Assembly: GCF_007747995.1 (NCBI RefSeq)
Contig: NZ_CP036276.1
Coordinates: 2,409,001 to 2,473,000 of the forward strand
DNA length: 64,000 bases
From: Symmachiella dynata
GTDB taxonomy: Bacteria; Planctomycetota; Planctomycetia; Planctomycetales; Planctomycetaceae
Direction: 5' to 3'
Under the pieces are notes generated by a model, which worked only from the letters and a program-made list of their open reading frames with translations, had not been told where the DNA came from and searched no databases. A program made the translations under genes and the position numbers. This document shows positions 1-7,940 of this stretch, in pieces; position 1 is the first letter of the stretch, and every line of letters begins with the position of its first letter.

Positions 1-20
1 GCGGCACCGCCCGACATGTT

Positions 21-57
21 CTTTGCGGCCTTTGCGGCTTGGCGTGAGGCTTTTTTT
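21..57. repeat. Dispersed hairpin repeat D, half copy with T tract
   Basis: Seen directly: an alternating TTTGCGGC-type segment leading into TTGGCGTGAGG and a run of seven T. Near-identical segments recur at 1437-1474 and 1682-1710. Here only the right arm is present, about 80 bases before the LRR lipoprotein. Because the copies end in a T tract they could act as terminators, but this half copy has no partner arm within the window. Confidence 0.7.
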
Positions 58-139
58 GAATTGAAGTAAGTCCGACTGTGCCGGAGGAAAACGCCGTCGC
101 ACAGCTCCACGGTAACGACGTTACTGAAAGGACGATTCT

Positions 140-1210
140 ATGAACAAATCTTTTGGAGTCCTCTGTTGTTTCTCGCTGGCGCTTTGCCTCGGTGGTTGTG
201 CCGACGGTGATTCCAGTACCGTCGTCGGGGGATCGACTATCGTTCCCGAATCACCAGAGTTGATTGCCGCTCGGGAAGCAGAAAAACGACGGCGAGTGGA
301 TTGGAGAGATTGGGGACAGGATGGGGTTGGGCCGACGGAGGCGGATCTCCTGCAGCTACAAGAGAGACCGGAACTTGAGATCCTGAGTTTGGAAAATTGC
401 CGAATCAATGACGAGGATCTCGCATTACTGAAGGATCTTGTCAATCTGAAATCGTTAAGTCTAGGGGGCAACTCCATCACGGATAGCGGCTTGGTACATT
501 TGCGGGATATGGTCAATCTCAGGACCCTGTCTTTAGACGGGATGTCTATTGGCGAGAGCGGATTATCACACTTGAGCCGACTGAAACAGCTTGAGTATCT
601 CGGGCTATACGATACGACACTCTCTGGTGAAACGCTTGCCCACATACAACAGTTTAAGAATCTACGAAAACTCTCATTAATGACTGTTCGCGTCACGGGC
701 AATGGTCTGAAACATCTTGAGAAATTGAGCAAATTGGAGGTACTAAGATTATCCTATGCGAGCATTGACTCTGATGATCTGGAATGTGTGAAGAGTCTCA
801 AGAATCTGAGGGAACTCCACTTACAACACGCTTCAGCGGACGACGCCGCATTGAGGCACGTTGCCGGAGCGACGAAACTTCAACGGCTCAATTTGTCGGA
901 AACGGGCGTAACCAATGCTGGCTTGACGCACTTATTACAACTTCCCCAATTGGAAGTCCTCTATTTTGGCAAAACAAAAATCGACGATGACGGCATGAGA
1001 CAGATTGCAAAAATGGGGGATTTGAAAGAGCTTTGGTTGAACGGAACATCCGTCACTGACGCCGGGCTGGCGGAGCTAGCCGGGCTGAAGGGACTGCGAG
1101 TTTTGGGTTTACATGGGGCTCAGGTCACGGAAGCTGGCGTCCGGAAATTGAACGAGGCCCTACCGAACTGTCGCATCGATGCTCATTTTCCGGAATCGCA
1201 GAATGAATAA
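140..1210 (+). CDS. Leucine-rich-repeat lipoprotein
   Basis: The 356-residue product starts with a lipoprotein signal peptide ending in a lipobox (LGGC, Cys20), so it should be lipid-anchored on the outside of the cytoplasmic membrane or on the outer membrane. From about residue 75 to 350 it consists of LRRs of the bacterial cysteine-containing or planctomycete type, with repeated units such as VTDAGLAELAGLKGLRVL about every 24 residues. Such LRR domains bind proteins; no enzymatic domain is visible. A GAAAGGACG-like ribosome binding site precedes ATG 140. It stands alone between copies of a hairpin repeat. The partner is unknown. Confidence 0.85.
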   Translation: MNKSFGVLCCFSLALCLGGCADGDSSTVVGGSTIVPESPELIAAREAEKRRRVDWRDWGQDGVGPTEADLLQLQERPELEILSLENCRINDEDLALLKDLVNLKSLSLGGNSITDSGLVHLRDMVNLRTLSLDGMSIGESGLSHLSRLKQLEYLGLYDTTLSGETLAHIQQFKNLRKLSLMTVRVTGNGLKHLEKLSKLEVLRLSYASIDSDDLECVKSLKNLRELHLQHASADDAALRHVAGATKLQRLNLSETGVTNAGLTHLLQLPQLEVLYFGKTKIDDDGMRQIAKMGDLKELWLNGTSVTDAGLAELAGLKGLRVLGLHGAQVTEAGVRKLNEALPNCRIDAHFPESQNE

Positions 1211-1382
1211 AACCGCAACGCGTCGTCTAGCGTTTTGCAAAACTATCGCGCGATCGAAAACGCTCCCACCGGCAACAGTAGGCCTCGTCGGAAACGGGAA
1301 CAGGAAGTGGGACTTGGTACAGGTCCGCACGTCGGATGTAATGAATGAGATTATCGGCTCCCCGGCAACGGGCGAAAGAAAA

Positions 1383-1474
1383 CCTCACGCAAAGCCGCCA
1401 AGCTCGCAAAGAGTTTGCGGTTTCGCCCGTCATGTACTTTGCGGCTTTTGCGACTTGGCGTGAGGCTTTTTTTC
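1383..1474. repeat. Dispersed hairpin repeat D, complete palindromic copy
   Basis: The left arm at 1383-1411 (CCTCACGCAAAGCCGCC...) is nearly the reverse complement of the right arm at 1437-1465 (...GACTTGGCGTGAGG), with 25 bases between and seven T at 1468-1474. An RNA from the plus strand would form a 29-bp imperfect stem followed by U residues, so it could terminate transcription from the LRR gene. Half copies lie at 21-57 and 1682-1710. Confidence 0.8.
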
Positions 1475-1560
1475 TGCGAATATGCCGTCGCAGGATCTTA
1501 CGGCAACGGCCGGTGTAACCGTCCCTACGTTACTGACGTCGGCAAATTGTTCGGCATGGA

Positions 1561-1655
1561 TCGCACAATGCGACCGCAAGCGGTCGGTTTGGGATTTTTG
1601 AGAGTCACGCCGAAACTCTGTGTTTTATCTGTGTTCAATCTGTGGCTAAGAAAAA
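1561..1655. repeat. Dispersed repeat C, copy 1
   Basis: This segment matches 56658-56752 over about 95 bases with scattered differences: both begin CGCACARTGCGACCGCAAGC, contain a GAGTCACGCC/TAGTCACGCC block and end in CAATCYGTGGCTAAGAAAAA. The internal GACCGCAAGCGGTC is a perfect palindrome. No gene is recognised in it. Confidence 0.8.
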
Positions 1656-1681
1656 ATGGTCACGCTTGGTTGCTGCTGCGA

Positions 1682-1710
1682 GCTTTGCGGCTTTGCGTGA
1701 GGCTTTTTTT
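1682..1710. repeat. Dispersed hairpin repeat D, half copy
   Basis: CTTTGCGGCTTTGCGTGAGG followed by a T tract, matching the right arms at 21-57 and 1437-1474. It is about 60 bases from the stop of the leftward ArfB-like gene. Confidence 0.7.
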
Positions 1711-1769
1711 AGTAGGCGCGTCCATCGTCCTATGCGAGAACGGTGCGTCGTGACGCACCCTACGGGCTT

Positions 1770-2189
1770 TTATTCCATTTTGGGGGGGCGGCGGCTTTGT
1801 TTTTTTTCGGATTGGCGGCGTTTGTTGTCGATTCGTTTTTGGATCTTCGCTCGCGAGACTTTTTTGCGTTTGCGGACGGTTGGCGGGGCGGCGACTTCTA
1901 GTAGTAGCTGTCGCAGTTTGTCCAAGCAGTCCGCCACGTTGCGGCCTTGGTCGCGAAAGCGTTGGCTGTGCATGACGAAATCGCCGTCGGTCGTTAGGCG
2001 GCGGTGGTAGGTCTTCATGAACCGCTCGCGGACTCCCTCGCTGAGGCTGGGGGAGTTGGCGACGCCCCAGCGGAGCGTCGCCTTGGTGTTCAGCTTATTG
2101 ACGTTCTGTCCGCCGGGCCCGGAACTGCGGCTGAAGGTGAACGTCAATTCCCGTAGCGGGATCTGAATCGCTTGGTTGACGTACAACAT
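1770..2189 (-). CDS. arfB: ArfB-type peptidyl-tRNA hydrolase, ribosome rescue factor
   Basis: A 139-residue class-I release-factor-like protein. The catalytic GGQ motif is clear (GPGGQNVNKLNTKA, residues 29-42), preceded by the usual FSRSS segment. It lacks the codon-recognition domains of full RF1/RF2 and ends in a lysine/arginine-rich tail (about residues 105-139). In this family the basic tail enters the empty mRNA channel of stalled ribosomes and the GGQ loop hydrolyses the peptidyl-tRNA. Length matches E. coli ArfB/YaeJ (about 140). It overlaps no gene; the leftward acetyltransferase lies 43 bases upstream, so the two may be co-transcribed. Confidence 0.88.
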   Translation of the reverse strand: MLYVNQAIQIPLRELTFTFSRSSGPGGQNVNKLNTKATLRWGVANSPSLSEGVRERFMKTYHRRLTTDGDFVMHSQRFRDQGRNVADCLDKLRQLLLEVAAPPTVRKRKKVSRAKIQKRIDNKRRQSEKKQSRRPPKME

Positions 2190-2232
2190 GCCGGATTGCC
2201 TTTCGGGTCAGAAAACGCTGTGGTGGCGGCGA

Positions 2233-2661
2233 TCAGTCGTCGCGGGTTCGCACGAACAGGGCCTTCTTCTCGCCCGGCAGCGTGAAATCGAAGCCGCACG
2301 ATTTGAAGAAGTCTTCCGACGAGGTGACCGCCATCACTTCGAGCACGTTTTTGGAGCGCGCCAATTCTACACAGGTGGTGACCAGCCGTTTGCCGATGCC
2401 GGTGCGTTGGAAATTCGTCGAAACGGCGAGGCTGCGGACTTCGGCGAGCTTGGCCGAATAGATTTCCAGAGCAGCGCAGGCGATGATGCGTCCCTCGAAT
2501 TCGGCCAGAAAACAATGCGGAATCAAGCCCATCAATTCGTCGACCGTGCGCGGCAGCAGCTTGCCCTCGGTCACGAAAGGGGTGATGAATTCGGACAACG
2601 CCTGCGCGTCGCCGATTTCGGCGTGGCGGACTTGGATTGCGGAAGCATCGAGGTCGGTCAT
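2233..2661 (-). CDS. GNAT-family N-acetyltransferase, ArgA-like
   Basis: About 142 residues from the ATG at 2661 (MTDLDASAIQVRHA); a longer frame begins at 2679 but the internal start places the protein at the normal beginning of the fold. GNAT hallmarks are the AEVRSLAVSTNFQRTGIGKR segment (strand beta4 and the acetyl-CoA pyrophosphate loop Q/RxxGxG/A) and a late GFDFTLPGEK strand. The sequence resembles the acetyltransferase domain of N-acetylglutamate synthase, so a role in arginine biosynthesis is possible; other GNAT substrates cannot be excluded. It is upstream of and in the same direction as the ArfB-like gene. Confidence 0.8.
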   Translation of the reverse strand: MTDLDASAIQVRHAEIGDAQALSEFITPFVTEGKLLPRTVDELMGLIPHCFLAEFEGRIIACAALEIYSAKLAEVRSLAVSTNFQRTGIGKRLVTTCVELARSKNVLEVMAVTSSEDFFKSCGFDFTLPGEKKALFVRTRDD

Positions 2662-3044
2662 TTTGAGATAGCAATACATCTGTCAGCGGAAAGCGGGCAA
2701 CATCGGCACAGAGATGGTTTTAGTTATATCGATCCCCATTCGCCAAGCAAGGCAAGCCGAAAAACAGGCCAGCGTGAGTAACCTAGCTTCCTATGACCGA
2801 CCTCTGGCAATCGCCAATACCAATCACTGTTGCACCGTACCGAGGTTCAACATAACATTTCGCCTCGCTGAGCGGCGTAGGCAAGGGATGCGGCAGATGC
2901 TTCAGCAGCAGCTTTTGCCGCTCCATTTCACGGGTTCTCAAGGAAACTGTTCAACCGATTCAAGCACGATTCGGTTGCGGGACACGTTTTGTCCGTCGAG
3001 GTTCGCGTTTTTTGACCAGCTGAGGCCCAGGAAAGGGACCTGAC
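2662..3044. other. Divergent intergenic region, no gene seen
   Basis: About 380 bases between the leftward acetyltransferase and rightward squalene-hopene cyclase. It should hold the promoters of both; no consensus promoter, structured RNA or repeat was recognised. An AGGAAAGGGA ribosome binding site lies just before 3045. Confidence 0.5.
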
Positions 3045-5192
3045 ATGGATGTGGGCGGGCAAGGGGACCATCGGTCTCGCTTTGAATTCTCTGGAGCATC
3101 GCGTCCAGGCCACGATGCCGCCGGTCCCACAAAGCCCGAGCCGGAATTGAAATCGGGGCGGTTCACCGGTGACGATTTGTTGGGGCAGGCCATCGGCCGA
3201 ACGCGCGACTATCTGCTCAGCCAACAACACGAACAAGGGTATTGGGTTGCCGAACTCGAAGGGGACACAATCCTCGAATCGGAGTACATCCTGCTGCTCG
3301 CCTTTCTCGGTAAAACCGACACCGAGACCGCCCGTTTGGCCGGGAATTATCTGCGCAAACACCAAACCCCTGGGGGAGGCTGGGCCGCTTATCCGGGTGG
3401 GCCGTTGGAAATCAGCGGTTCGGTCAAAGCCTATTTCGCTCTCAAACTGGTCGGGCATTCCCCTGAGGCGGATTACATGGTCCGCGCTCGCGACGCGATT
3501 CTTGCCGCCGGGGGCGCCGAAAAGGTCAATAGCTTTACTCGGTTCTACTTAGCCCTGCTGGACATCATCTCCTACGAACAAGTGCCGGCGGTGCCGCCCG
3601 AGTTGATTCTGCTGCCGAACTGGTCGCCGATTAACATCTACGAAATGTCCGCCTGGTCGCGAACAATCGTCATTCCGCTGAGCATTCTCTGGGCGCATCG
3701 TCCCTGTCATCCAATTGCCGACGAACACCGGATTGATGAGTTGTTCGTCAACTCGCCGCAAGAGTTGCCAGCTTCGATGGGCAGCTCGGAAACCTTGGAC
3801 GACATGCAATCCGACACCTGGTTGGATTGGGACAAATTTTTTCGTCGCGTGGATGCCGGTTTCAAATTCTTGGAGCGGAATCGCATTAAGCCGCTACGGA
3901 AACGCGCACTCAAAAAAGCGACCGCGTGGATGGAGGAACGCTTTGCCGGATCGGACGGACTGGGCGCCATTTTTCCGCCGATCGTTTGGAGTCTCATCGC
4001 ACTCAAATGCCTGGGCCACGATGACGATTCACCCGACGTTGTGCGCGCGATGGACGAACTCGACAAACTGATGATTCGCGACGAGGATTCGATACGCCTC
4101 CAACCCTGTAAGTCGCCGGTTTGGGATACGGCACTCACCACCATCGCGCTGCGGGACGCCGGTGTTTCGGCTGATCATCCGGCAATTCGACGTTCGGCCC
4201 AGTGGTTGCTTTCCAAGGAAGTGCGGCAAGCGGGGGATTGGCAGACGCTCAATTCTCACCTGCAACCGGCTGGCTGGTTTTTTGAATTCAACAACCAGTT
4301 CTATCCCGACGTCGACGACACGATCATGGTCATCATGGCGCTGCGTAAAACCTTGCCGCCGGAACACGAAGCGGAATTTTACGCCGCCTATAGTGCCTTT
4401 GATGGAGAGATGGCAGCTGTCATCTCCGGGAACAAATCACTCAAATCGGCCGCGGTCTCCCAAGTGGAATCGGTGCGGCCGGTGCTGGAAGCCATCAATC
4501 GCGGGACGCGGTGGGTGTTGGGAATGCAAAATTCCGACGGCGGTTGGGGAGCCTTTGACGTCGATAACAACCGTGAGATCCTCACCCGCGTCCCCTTCGC
4601 CGACCACAACGCAATGATCGACCCCAGTTGGCCCGACATCGCTGCCCGCGTGGTGGAAATGTTGGCGCAGATTGGCTTCAGCAAGGAGCACCCGCAAATC
4701 ATACGGGCTCTGGAATATATCTTCGAACACCAGGAAACGGATCACTGTTGGTTCGGACGTTGGGGCGTGAACTATATCTATGGCACGTGGCAAACCGTTG
4801 TCGGTTTACGAGAGATCGGTGTCCCGTCGCACGACCCGCGGATCGAAGGGGCCGTGGATTGGTTGAAGTCGACACAGCAATCTTGCGGAGGCTGGGGCGA
4901 AACACCGCAGAGTTACGACGACCCCAGTTTACGGGGCCAAGGGGAAGTGACGCCGTCGCAAACCGCTTGGGCTTTACTGGGCTTACTCTCTGCCGGCGAG
5001 GAGAATTCCGTTGCCGTGCAGCGCGGCATCGATTATTTGATCGATACCCAATTGCCTGACGGGACTTGGGATGAATCGCAGTTTACCGGTACTGGATTTC
5101 CCCGGGTGTTCTACCTAAGATATCATTACTACCGGTTATATTTTCCATTGATGGCCCTCGGCCGCGCTGCCGCATTGCGAGCTGGCAAATAA
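3045..5192 (+). CDS. shc: Squalene-hopene cyclase
   Basis: The 715-residue product has the family's usual length plus a short N-terminal extension. The protonating DXDD motif is present (DVDD, residues 422-425, in FYPDVDDTIM). Several QW motifs are visible: QPAGW, QNSDGGWGAF, QQSCGGWGE and QLPDGTWDE. The C-terminal GTGFPRVFYLRYHYYRLYFP segment is typical of bacterial cyclases. The enzyme folds linear squalene into hopene or hopanol at the cytoplasmic face of the membrane, the first hopanoid step. AGGAAAGGGA precedes the ATG. A CBS-domain gene follows after 43 bases and is probably co-transcribed; no other hopanoid gene is in the window. Confidence 0.95.
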   Translation: MDVGGQGDHRSRFEFSGASRPGHDAAGPTKPEPELKSGRFTGDDLLGQAIGRTRDYLLSQQHEQGYWVAELEGDTILESEYILLLAFLGKTDTETARLAGNYLRKHQTPGGGWAAYPGGPLEISGSVKAYFALKLVGHSPEADYMVRARDAILAAGGAEKVNSFTRFYLALLDIISYEQVPAVPPELILLPNWSPINIYEMSAWSRTIVIPLSILWAHRPCHPIADEHRIDELFVNSPQELPASMGSSETLDDMQSDTWLDWDKFFRRVDAGFKFLERNRIKPLRKRALKKATAWMEERFAGSDGLGAIFPPIVWSLIALKCLGHDDDSPDVVRAMDELDKLMIRDEDSIRLQPCKSPVWDTALTTIALRDAGVSADHPAIRRSAQWLLSKEVRQAGDWQTLNSHLQPAGWFFEFNNQFYPDVDDTIMVIMALRKTLPPEHEAEFYAAYSAFDGEMAAVISGNKSLKSAAVSQVESVRPVLEAINRGTRWVLGMQNSDGGWGAFDVDNNREILTRVPFADHNAMIDPSWPDIAARVVEMLAQIGFSKEHPQIIRALEYIFEHQETDHCWFGRWGVNYIYGTWQTVVGLREIGVPSHDPRIEGAVDWLKSTQQSCGGWGETPQSYDDPSLRGQGEVTPSQTAWALLGLLSAGEENSVAVQRGIDYLIDTQLPDGTWDESQFTGTGFPRVFYLRYHYYRLYFPLMALGRAAALRAGK

Positions 5193-5235
5193 CGCGCGAG
5201 CCGTTCCTTTCATTCGATTTTCCCCGGTGCGCATC

Positions 5236-5748
5236 ATGACCGAACTTCCAGGACGATTGGGACGACTGGCTGCCCGCGACATCATGACCTCTAAGTTGGT
5301 CATCCTGCGCGATGACGAGCCGATTTCCACAGCGGCGGCCACGCTGAAAGAACATGGAATCACCGGGGCACCGGTCATCGATCAATACAACTCGCCGATC
5401 GGGATGTTGTCGCTATCCGACATCATTCAAACCGTCCTGCCGGAGGATGTCGAGACGGCTCGTCCAGCGCCGGAGGTGCTCTGCGGCGATGCGGCCCACA
5501 CGTGGGAACTGTTCGAACATGTTGCCGACAACATCGAAACCGCCGGGGATGAGGTGGTCTCTCAACGTATGTCGCGACTCTTAGTAACGGTCGCCGACAA
5601 CACCCCACTGGTTGAAGTCGCCCGTGTGATGTGCGATGGACATTGGCATCGCGTGGCAGTCGTTGACGAGTCCGGAAACCTGTGTGGGATTGTCTCCACG
5701 ATGGATGTTTTAGCGGCGATGATCAATGCGGCCGATGAAGGCTCCTAG
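5236..5748 (+). CDS. Two-CBS-domain protein
   Basis: About 170 residues starting at ATG 5236, or at GTG 5227 nine bases earlier. There are two CBS domains: residues about 15-75 (ARDIMTSKLVILRDDEPIST ... GMLSLSDII) and about 110-168 (VSQRMSRLLVTVADNTPLVE ... GIVSTMDVLAAM). CBS pairs bind adenine nucleotides and usually control an attached or partner protein, but no catalytic domain is fused here. It lies just behind squalene-hopene cyclase on the same strand. Whether it regulates that enzyme is only a possibility from position. Confidence 0.88.
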   Translation: MTELPGRLGRLAARDIMTSKLVILRDDEPISTAAATLKEHGITGAPVIDQYNSPIGMLSLSDIIQTVLPEDVETARPAPEVLCGDAAHTWELFEHVADNIETAGDEVVSQRMSRLLVTVADNTPLVEVARVMCDGHWHRVAVVDESGNLCGIVSTMDVLAAMINAADEGS

Positions 5749-5771
5749 TGCATTATCAGAGCTAGAAATCT

Positions 5772-5879
5772 GGGGTGCCACTGGCGGCTCGTCCGCCAGT
5801 GCAAACGTCGTTTGACGCGCACTTCGAGTTGAGGACCCTGTGTAGCACGGCACAGCTGGGCAAGCCAGTAGTGGCACCC
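5772..5879. repeat. Palindromic repeat family B, copy 1
   Basis: The left unit at 5772-5802 (GGTGCCACTGGCGGC...GCCAGTGC) is itself a hairpin, and the right unit at 5852-5879 (AAGCCAGTAGTGGCACCC) is its partial inverse, about 50 bases apart. It sits between the convergent CBS and permease genes. Related copies are at 9547-9622, 48724-48803 and 61235-61339. Confidence 0.85.
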
Positions 5880-5914
5880 GATATTGCGGCCGATGAAGGT
5901 TCCTCAAGGATCGC

Positions 5915-6916
5915 TCAGCCGCTGGAATTGTCCGCGGGGCGATTGATCCACACGCCGATCACCAGCAGTGCTCCCATCAATACGTACTTCAAATGTTGAA
6001 TCTTAAAGGGCAGGGCGTCGGCGTGGAACATTTCCGCACTCCGCAAACCTTCATCCAAGACGGTGATCATCAGCACGCCGATTACCGAGCCGATGATCGA
6101 CCCATTCCCCCCTTCGACGCGCGTGCCCCCCAGCACCACGGCGACGATGACCTGCAGTTCCAGTCCGCTAAACGACGTCGCCGACACCGAACCGTTGCGC
6201 GCCGTAAAACAAACCGCCGCCACAAACGCCAACCCGCCCATCGCCGTGTAGACCTGTGTCGTGCGGCGAAATACTGGGATCCCCGCGTAACGAGCCGCGA
6301 CGCGATTGCCCCCCAACATCAACAGTTCCCGGCGAAGACGCGAATGAAAAAACCAACCGCCGCCCAGCGCGACCACCAGCGTAATTAGCAACAGCGATCC
6401 ACTCAGCCCACCAAACCACGCATAACCGGGAACATCGTAGAAGGTGCCGAATTCCTGATCTCCTAAACGGACTTCGCACAACCCGCGGAATAAAAATAAC
6501 GTCCCCAAGGTGGCGATAATCGGGGGGACATCCAAGCGGGCAATCAGGAATCCGTTGAACCAACCCAGGCCCAATCCACACAGCAATCCCAACGGCACCG
6601 CCGTCCACCAAAAACTCGCACCGGGGTCAAACGTCGCCATCATGGCGGCGATCAAGGCCACCATCGACCCGATGGACAAGTCGATGCCGCCGGTCATCAG
6701 CACGGCCGTCATCCCCACCACCAGTACGATCAACGGTGCAGCATGTGTGATCAAATCGGTTGCGTAGTAACGACTGGATCGCCCAAATGCCTCGGCCGAA
6801 TCAAACTGCACGCCGCTGATCGGAGCAAAGACCGCCAATTCGGCCACGAAAAGCAGTGGCAAAACCAGCAGATGCCATGAGGTGAATCGGCGCATTACGC
6901 GCGTGGAGGGTGTCAT
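5915..6916 (-). CDS. Sugar ABC transporter permease, RbsC-like
   Basis: About 333 residues from ATG 6916, which overlaps the stop codon of the preceding permease gene as ATGA; the longer open frame runs into that gene and is not needed. The protein has many hydrophobic segments and the RbsC-family signature GGIDLSIGSMVALIAAMMA in the first third and VAVVLGGTRVEGGNGSIIGS near the C-terminus. It forms the membrane channel of a CUT2-class sugar importer. Translational coupling to its neighbour indicates a heterodimeric permease. The substrate cannot be read from sequence; ribose, xylose, rhamnose or autoinducer-type sugars are all possible. Confidence 0.9.
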   Translation of the reverse strand: MTPSTRVMRRFTSWHLLVLPLLFVAELAVFAPISGVQFDSAEAFGRSSRYYATDLITHAAPLIVLVVGMTAVLMTGGIDLSIGSMVALIAAMMATFDPGASFWWTAVPLGLLCGLGLGWFNGFLIARLDVPPIIATLGTLFLFRGLCEVRLGDQEFGTFYDVPGYAWFGGLSGSLLLITLVVALGGGWFFHSRLRRELLMLGGNRVAARYAGIPVFRRTTQVYTAMGGLAFVAAVCFTARNGSVSATSFSGLELQVIVAVVLGGTRVEGGNGSIIGSVIGVLMITVLDEGLRSAEMFHADALPFKIQHLKYVLMGALLVIGVWINRPADNSSG

Positions 6917-7920
6917 CGTAATTCGTCCAACAGTTTTCTTCGGCGATGGAGGGCACAGTCGAAACCAATAACCGCCACGATCACCGCCCCTTCGATTGCG
7001 GTCCGCCAATATTCGCTCACGCCGGCATAGAGCATGGCCTGTCCGATCAAATACAAAAACAAAGCGCCGAGCACGGTGCCCAATAGTGTCCCCTCACCGC
7101 CAAAAATATTCGTCCCGCCCAGCACCACCGCTCCGATAACACTCAACTCAAACCCCATGGCCATCCGCGCCGGTTCGATGACTTGCCGATTCGTGACATA
7201 CAGCACAGCGGCAACGCCCAGAAATAGGCCGCCGACCAAATACGACATCTGCAAAATGCGCCCCGGATGCAGTCCCGCGATGCGGCATGCCCGTGGCGAA
7301 CAACCCAGTGCCAAAAATTCGCGAAACGTTTTTCCATACGCCTCCCAGACCAACGCGGCAACAACAACGACGGCCAAAATCCAACCGGCATATTCTTTGG
7401 CGGGAGTTTGATAGGCAGCCTGTTGAATCGACAGTCCGCCGCCAAAGTCCGGCATCAGCGTATCCGCCAGAATCAACGCCAGTCCGCGATAAAACTGCAA
7501 ACCGGCGAGCGTGATGATAATGGGTGAGATCCCCAGCCAACGCACCAACAGCCCGTTCCATGATGAGAGCGACACGGCCGTCAACCAACAGCCGATAAAA
7601 CAGACCCCGGGACTAGCTCCGTAATCGTACAGAATGCCAAACACCGTGCCGGCAACAACGATGATTGTCGAAATCGAAAGATCGATGCCACCGGCGAAAA
7701 TAATTCCCGTCAGCCCCAACCCGGCAATGATCACCGGAGCTAGATAAACCGGAATCCGCGACAACTCAGCGAGAAACGACGAGTTGTCGTCTCCAGACGT
7801 TTGCCAGTAGATATATCCCAACAGCAACGCGCAGCCCACCAACAAAAACAGCAAGCGATGCCGCACCGTCGGCGTCACTCGACTGAAATATTGAATCACG
7901 ATGTTGTGGGATTGGGGCAT
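6913..7920 (-). CDS. Sugar ABC transporter permease, RbsC-like
   Basis: A 335-residue integral membrane protein of the same CUT2 permease family as its downstream partner. It contains FAGGIDLSISTIIVVAGTVF and GAVVLGGTNIFGGEGTLLGT, the two family hallmarks. It begins 20 bases after the ATPase gene stop and its own stop overlaps the next start (ATGA), so ATPase and both permeases form one operon with coupled translation. Two different permeases suggest a heterodimeric channel, as in Lsr or rhamnose transporters. Confidence 0.9.
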   Translation of the reverse strand: MPQSHNIVIQYFSRVTPTVRHRLLFLLVGCALLLGYIYWQTSGDDNSSFLAELSRIPVYLAPVIIAGLGLTGIIFAGGIDLSISTIIVVAGTVFGILYDYGASPGVCFIGCWLTAVSLSSWNGLLVRWLGISPIIITLAGLQFYRGLALILADTLMPDFGGGLSIQQAAYQTPAKEYAGWILAVVVVAALVWEAYGKTFREFLALGCSPRACRIAGLHPGRILQMSYLVGGLFLGVAAVLYVTNRQVIEPARMAMGFELSVIGAVVLGGTNIFGGEGTLLGTVLGALFLYLIGQAMLYAGVSEYWRTAIEGAVIVAVIGFDCALHRRRKLLDELR

Positions 7921-7940
7921 GGGGAATGAGTGGCCGGTGG

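Larger units (their letters stand above)
1211..1769. other. Intergenic region made of dispersed repeats
   Basis: No convincing gene is seen in these 559 bases. They hold a complete hairpin repeat (1383-1474), a copy of a roughly 95-base dispersed repeat shared with position 56.7 kb (1561-1655) and a further half copy of the hairpin repeat (1682-1710). Open frames crossing it lack domains and follow repeat sequence. Confidence 0.7.

Noticed and set aside
2176-2781. 201-codon open frame on the plus strand
   Set aside because: Antisense to the GNAT acetyltransferase, which has a recognisable acetyl-CoA binding motif.
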